In this document: one piece after another, positions 8,021 to 10,203 of the stretch
Position numbering within the stretch: the stretch's first letter is position 1
Layout: each line of letters starts with the position of its first letter
Assembly: GCA_025765595.1 (NCBI GenBank)
Contig: JAIVFH010000689.1
Span: 1-10,203 of the forward strand
Reading direction: 5' to 3'
DNA length: 10,203 bases
Source: Obelidium mucronatum
Taxonomy: Eukaryota > Chytridiomycota > Chytridiomycetes > Chytridiales > Chytriomycetaceae
The notes under the pieces: generated by a model
Database searches by the model: none
What the model was told of the DNA's origin: nothing
What the model saw: only the letters and a program-made list of their open reading frames with translations
Translations under genes and position numbers: made by a program

Positions 8021-8026
8021 AATAAA
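8021..8026 (+). terminator. Poly(A) signal AATAAA of CFAP58
   Basis: AATAAA starts 4 nt after the TGA stop codon. The tRNA gene on the other strand ends about 53 bp further on, so the 3' UTR is short or overlaps it. Confidence 0.6.
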
Positions 8027-8073
8027 GAACTATATTAGATGTGTAACTAATATATCGTATTGTTGTGAAATTG

Positions 8074-8078
8074 AAAAA
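8074..8078 (-). terminator. RNA polymerase III terminator (T5)
   Basis: Five T residues on the minus strand directly after the discriminator base of the tRNA-Ala gene, the usual pol III stop signal. Confidence 0.8.
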
Positions 8079-8151
8079 TGGAGATTGGGGGCATCGATCC
8101 CCCTGCCTCTCGCATGCAAAGCGAGCGCTCTGCCATCTGAGCTAAATCCCC
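8079..8151 (-). tRNA. tRNA-Ala, anticodon UGC
   Basis: A 73-nt cloverleaf on the minus strand without an intron. The acceptor stem is GGGGATT/AATCTCC and contains the G3-U70 wobble pair that alanyl-tRNA synthetase recognises, with discriminator A73. The D stem is GCTC/GAGC, the anticodon stem CGCTCGC-type with loop TTTGCAT (anticodon TGC at 8116-8118), and the T stem GGGGG/CCCCC. The T loop ATCGATG has A54, a form I recall in some eukaryotic tRNA-Ala. CCA is not encoded. It is convergent with CFAP58. Confidence 0.97.
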
Positions 8152-8447
8152 GTGTTAAGTATTGACATTTTAATATAAATAATCAAATACTGACAGTTCT
8201 GCATGTGGCTGATTGTGTTTTTAAAAAAGTAACTGCTTGCGACGAATCTTACAAGAATTAACAGCAAATGCACCGTTTAGAACTAAAAATATGCGATTAT
8301 CAAAAATCGAGATTCTTTTAGAACATTATTTTCGATGATAGTCAAAGTATTCAAAGTGACAACTGACGCGAAGCTCAGTTTGTGGTTTAGTGCCTGTGTT
8401 TGGCAAAGCCCTCGGATGTCGCGGCTTAATACTGTGCTTTTGTTCCT
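8152..8447. other. Intergenic, no recognisable gene
   Basis: AT-rich sequence between the tRNA and the 89-bp tandem repeat. It should contain the upstream region of the tRNA gene on its left end. Short open frames on both strands (8283-8513 minus, 8335-8532 plus) have no coding character and run into the non-coding repeat. I see nothing else. Confidence 0.6.
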
Positions 8448-8710
8448 GTTATACCGATTGTGCATCCATGCTTTCGGCCATCTTGTCGCACCACTGTACG
8501 GCCCATGTTCCATGATTAAAGATGCCCGTTAATCATGTTATACCGATTGTGCATCCATGCTTTCGGCCATCTTGTCGCACCACTGTACGGCCCATGTTCC
8601 ATGATTAAAGATGCCCGTTAATCATGTTATACCGATTGTGCATCCATGCTTTCGGCCATCTTGTCGCACCACTGTACGGCCCATGTTCCATAAAGATGCT
8701 CGTTAATCAT
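8448..8710. repeat. 89-bp tandem repeat, 2.95 copies, with terminal hairpins
   Basis: Copies at 8448-8536, 8537-8625 and 8626-8710. The first two are identical. The third lacks four bases (gatt) and has one C-to-T change near its end. Each full unit ends in a perfect inverted repeat: catgattaa, a 9-base loop, then ttaatcatg (8511-8537 and 8600-8626, the last base being shared with the next unit). The period of 89 is not a multiple of three and stops arise in all frames over the array, so it is not a coding repeat. Near-identity points to recent duplication. Confidence 0.97.
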
Positions 8711-8814
8711 TTTCTGCGTTCAATTGGTTCTATTTCAGGTGTGAAATGACGCTTTTTTACAGCTTGTGCTGTTGTTGCAATTTGTCTCAACTCCAGGTTT
8801 TTGATAGCTTCCAC

Positions 8815-8820
8815 TTTATT
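8815..8820 (-). terminator. Poly(A) signal AATAAA of the coiled-coil gene
   Basis: AATAAA on the minus strand, 16 nt past the proposed stop at 8837-8839. This closeness supports the proposed last exon. Confidence 0.5.
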
Positions 8821-8836
8821 TTGCAACAGTTTTTTT

Positions 8837-9506
8837 TTACACAAGATGCCACATGATTCCGATAGCCAAAGCTTTCTGTGTGTCGTAGCGCTATGAAAGA
8901 CAATGTTTATCCGACTCATTTTCAATTTAATCAAAAAAAGGTTGGGTGGCCCCAATTAAAAGCCAATTTACCATTGTGTCATTCAAATACGCGTTAGGAG
9001 ACTCTTCATGTTCGGAAGCCTTGTTCTGAAGAGCTTTCAAAAGCATGTCGGCAATATTTTCAGGTCTATTAGCGAGTTCACAGAAGGTGTCAACGAGTGT
9101 AGCAATGTTGCCTTTTTCAACAGCCTGATCCAAGAGCTCCACTTGATCAGTAGGGAGGACACTGGTTGGTACATAGCGGTAGGCGATCTGGAGGTCTTTC
9201 AAAGGAGTGCTGTCAGCAGGAAACTTGAAGGGAAAGCCTTCCTTTGCTGCAGCCCTCTGCTGAATTCGATAGAGTTTGGCATGCGCTTCGACGAGCTGAT
9301 CGGCCTCCCATTCTCTTTTGGCCACAGCTTTGGCCTTGGCCTCAATAGTTGCTTCCAGGAGCTTCTTCTCAGCTTGGAGTTCTTGCACTCTTACGTCCAA
9401 ACTTTCGACTTCACTCGGTGGCAGGCTCGGCAGGGGTTTGTCAGTATTGGCAACTGTATTAAATCTGTTCAGCGAATAGTTCCCAAACGAGGCACTTACA
9501 ATTCAT
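8837..9506 (-). CDS. Hypothetical coiled-coil protein, three exons with a 7-nt first coding exon
   Basis: Proposed exons on the minus strand: 9506-9500, 9453-8972 and 8890-8837 (TAA 8837-8839); introns of 46 nt (GTAAGT...ATACAG) and 81 nt (GTAAAT...CATAG). The product is 180 aa. The start context places GTAAGT seven bases after an ATG. Without this splice the main frame has no ATG before its C-terminal half. Residues about 16-75 form a charged coiled coil (ELQAEKKLLEATIEAKAKA and on). A helical region follows (PTDQVELLDQAVEKGNIATL, FCELANRPENIADMLLKAL) and a short C-terminus RYDTQKALAIGIMWHLV. The family is not recognised. AATAAA follows 16 nt after the stop, as in the neighbouring genes. Exon 2 is secure. 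The last exon is less so; if intron 2 is retained the protein ends in LLIGATQPFFD after residue 163. Confidence 0.7.
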
Positions 9507-9569
9507 TAGTGCAATTGGATAGTGTGTTTTCTCGCTTTAATTGAACAAATTTGCACCAATGAACTCCAG

Positions 9570-10203
9570 ATTGCGGACACTCTGCTACAGTCGAGCCGTA
9601 ATGCAGCACAGTGTAGAGCTACTTGTTCTCTGCGGAGGGATCAGCGTCTCTTCAGTGCAGTGGCTCGAAACAGACACACCCAATAAGACTTTTACTGTTG
9701 ATTGCGATGGTTATGTTGCCGGAAACGCTGCTGTGTTTTTTGATCATGCAAACTTCCATCAACAAACCAAAAGAGTGTGTGCTCTGGCATGCATTTATCG
9801 GTGAGCTAGATCGATCGGCAACACCAAGTTCTAACCAAACAATCACAAGCCTTACGGATGCTCTATCCCGCCTCCGGGATATCAATAACCCCAACTCTCC
9901 TTGCACTTCTCAGGGATAGCTTGAGTACTTGGACGGCTATGTACCAGCACCCATCCCTACCACTTTAGATCTAGCTACTATCCAAGAACTACAGCCGTAC
10001 TGTAGGGTGTAATTACACGTACCATGCTGCTCTTCTTGCGTTGGATGAATCATAACTCACATCGACCGGATTGTTCTTGCCTCTTTTCGAGACTGTCAAG
10101 ATGGACAAGCATTTTGACGTTGCGTTTATTAAATCTGATTCTTCTGATCAACATATGTCAAGCATCTGTCAAGCCGTTCAAATCCTATCTTACTTAAGTG
10201 CAG
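9570..10203 (+). pseudogene. Possible decayed ketosynthase (PKS/FAS-type) domain, frame-shifted
   Basis: No intact reading frame. Short peptides in different plus-strand frames recall beta-ketoacyl synthase motifs in the right order. They are: ADTLLQSSRNAAQCRATCSL (from 9573; like the DTACSSS...A.C.SLR active-site region); LCGGISV (about 9628); NKTFTVDCDGYVAGNAA (about 9682; like the C-K-x-F-D...DGYVRGEG block); RSATPSS...DAL (about 9814); EYLDGY...DLATIQEL (about 9923; like YVEAHGTGT..GDPIE..AL); and AFIKSDSSDQH (about 10120). The gap of about 80 residues between the third and fifth blocks is close to that in real ketosynthases. The active-site Cys and both His motifs are not preserved. At least two frameshifts and stops at 9917-9919 and 10053-10055 would have to be accepted. 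The similarity is by eye and could be chance. Confidence 0.25.

Noticed and set aside
8335..8532. 65-codon plus-strand ORF entering the tandem repeat
   Set aside because: The 89-bp period is not a multiple of three and the repeat is not translated consistently.
8448..8710. CRISPR-like array
   Set aside because: The repeats are directly adjacent with no spacers and the genome is eukaryotic; it is a plain tandem duplication.
8707..8955. 82-codon minus-strand ORF with a Lys-rich end
   Set aside because: Its first part overlaps intron 2 and exon 3 of the coiled-coil gene in another frame, and an AATAAA lies within it. It could be a real C-terminus only if a different acceptor is used, for which I see no support.
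9623..9919. 98-codon plus-strand ORF, first thought to be a retrotransposon Gag fragment because of DALSRLRDIN and a following YLDGYVP
   Set aside because: No zinc knuckle, protease or other retroelement parts are present. The pieces fit a decayed ketosynthase somewhat better, and even that is weak.

Overview
This is nuclear DNA from a flagellated eukaryote with a compact genome. Protein genes are interrupted by short GT-AG introns (about 46-90 nt), stop codons are followed within a few bases by AATAAA or ATTAAA, and intergenic gaps are as small as 8 nt. A clear CFAP58 gene means the organism builds a motile flagellum. Together with the gene density, intron size and a Thr/Pro/Ala-rich surface-type protein, this suggests a zoosporic (chytrid-like) fungus. 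That lineage call is inference; another small-genome flagellated opisthokont is not excluded.

Left part, minus strand. A Thr/Ala/Pro-rich low-complexity gene (557 to 148) has a 15-bp repeat in which one unit lacks a base and breaks the frame. Next comes an SP/TP-rich protein of unknown family (1776 to 985). A 262-bp divergent intergenic region separates it from the plus-strand cluster.

Centre, plus strand. Three genes lie head to tail with almost no space. LAMTOR2 is a five-exon gene (2039-2762), a Ragulator subunit that anchors Rag GTPase/TORC1 signalling at the lysosome or vacuole. It is not visible as one long ORF and was rebuilt here from splice sites and homology. Eight bases later starts an intronless membrane-anchored GST-fold protein of the failed-axon-connections/metaxin type (2771-4087). 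Thirty-three bases after that starts CFAP58 (4121-8017, nine exons, 1108 aa), an axonemal coiled-coil protein with a long GC-rich N-terminal extension. A tRNA-Ala(UGC) gene lies convergent to CFAP58.

Right part. An 89-bp tandem repeat (about three copies, each ending in a hairpin, the last hairpin damaged) lies downstream of a minus-strand three-exon gene (9506 to 8837). That gene has a 7-nt first coding exon and encodes a 180-aa coiled-coil protein I do not recognise. The last ~630 bases hold no intact gene. Several short frame-shifted peptides occur in the order expected of a polyketide/fatty-acid ketosynthase domain, so a decayed ketosynthase is possible but weakly supported.

The genes do not form an obvious single pathway. 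The clustering looks like genome compaction rather than a functional operon. I found no CRISPR array, no intact transposon and no clearly new multi-gene system.
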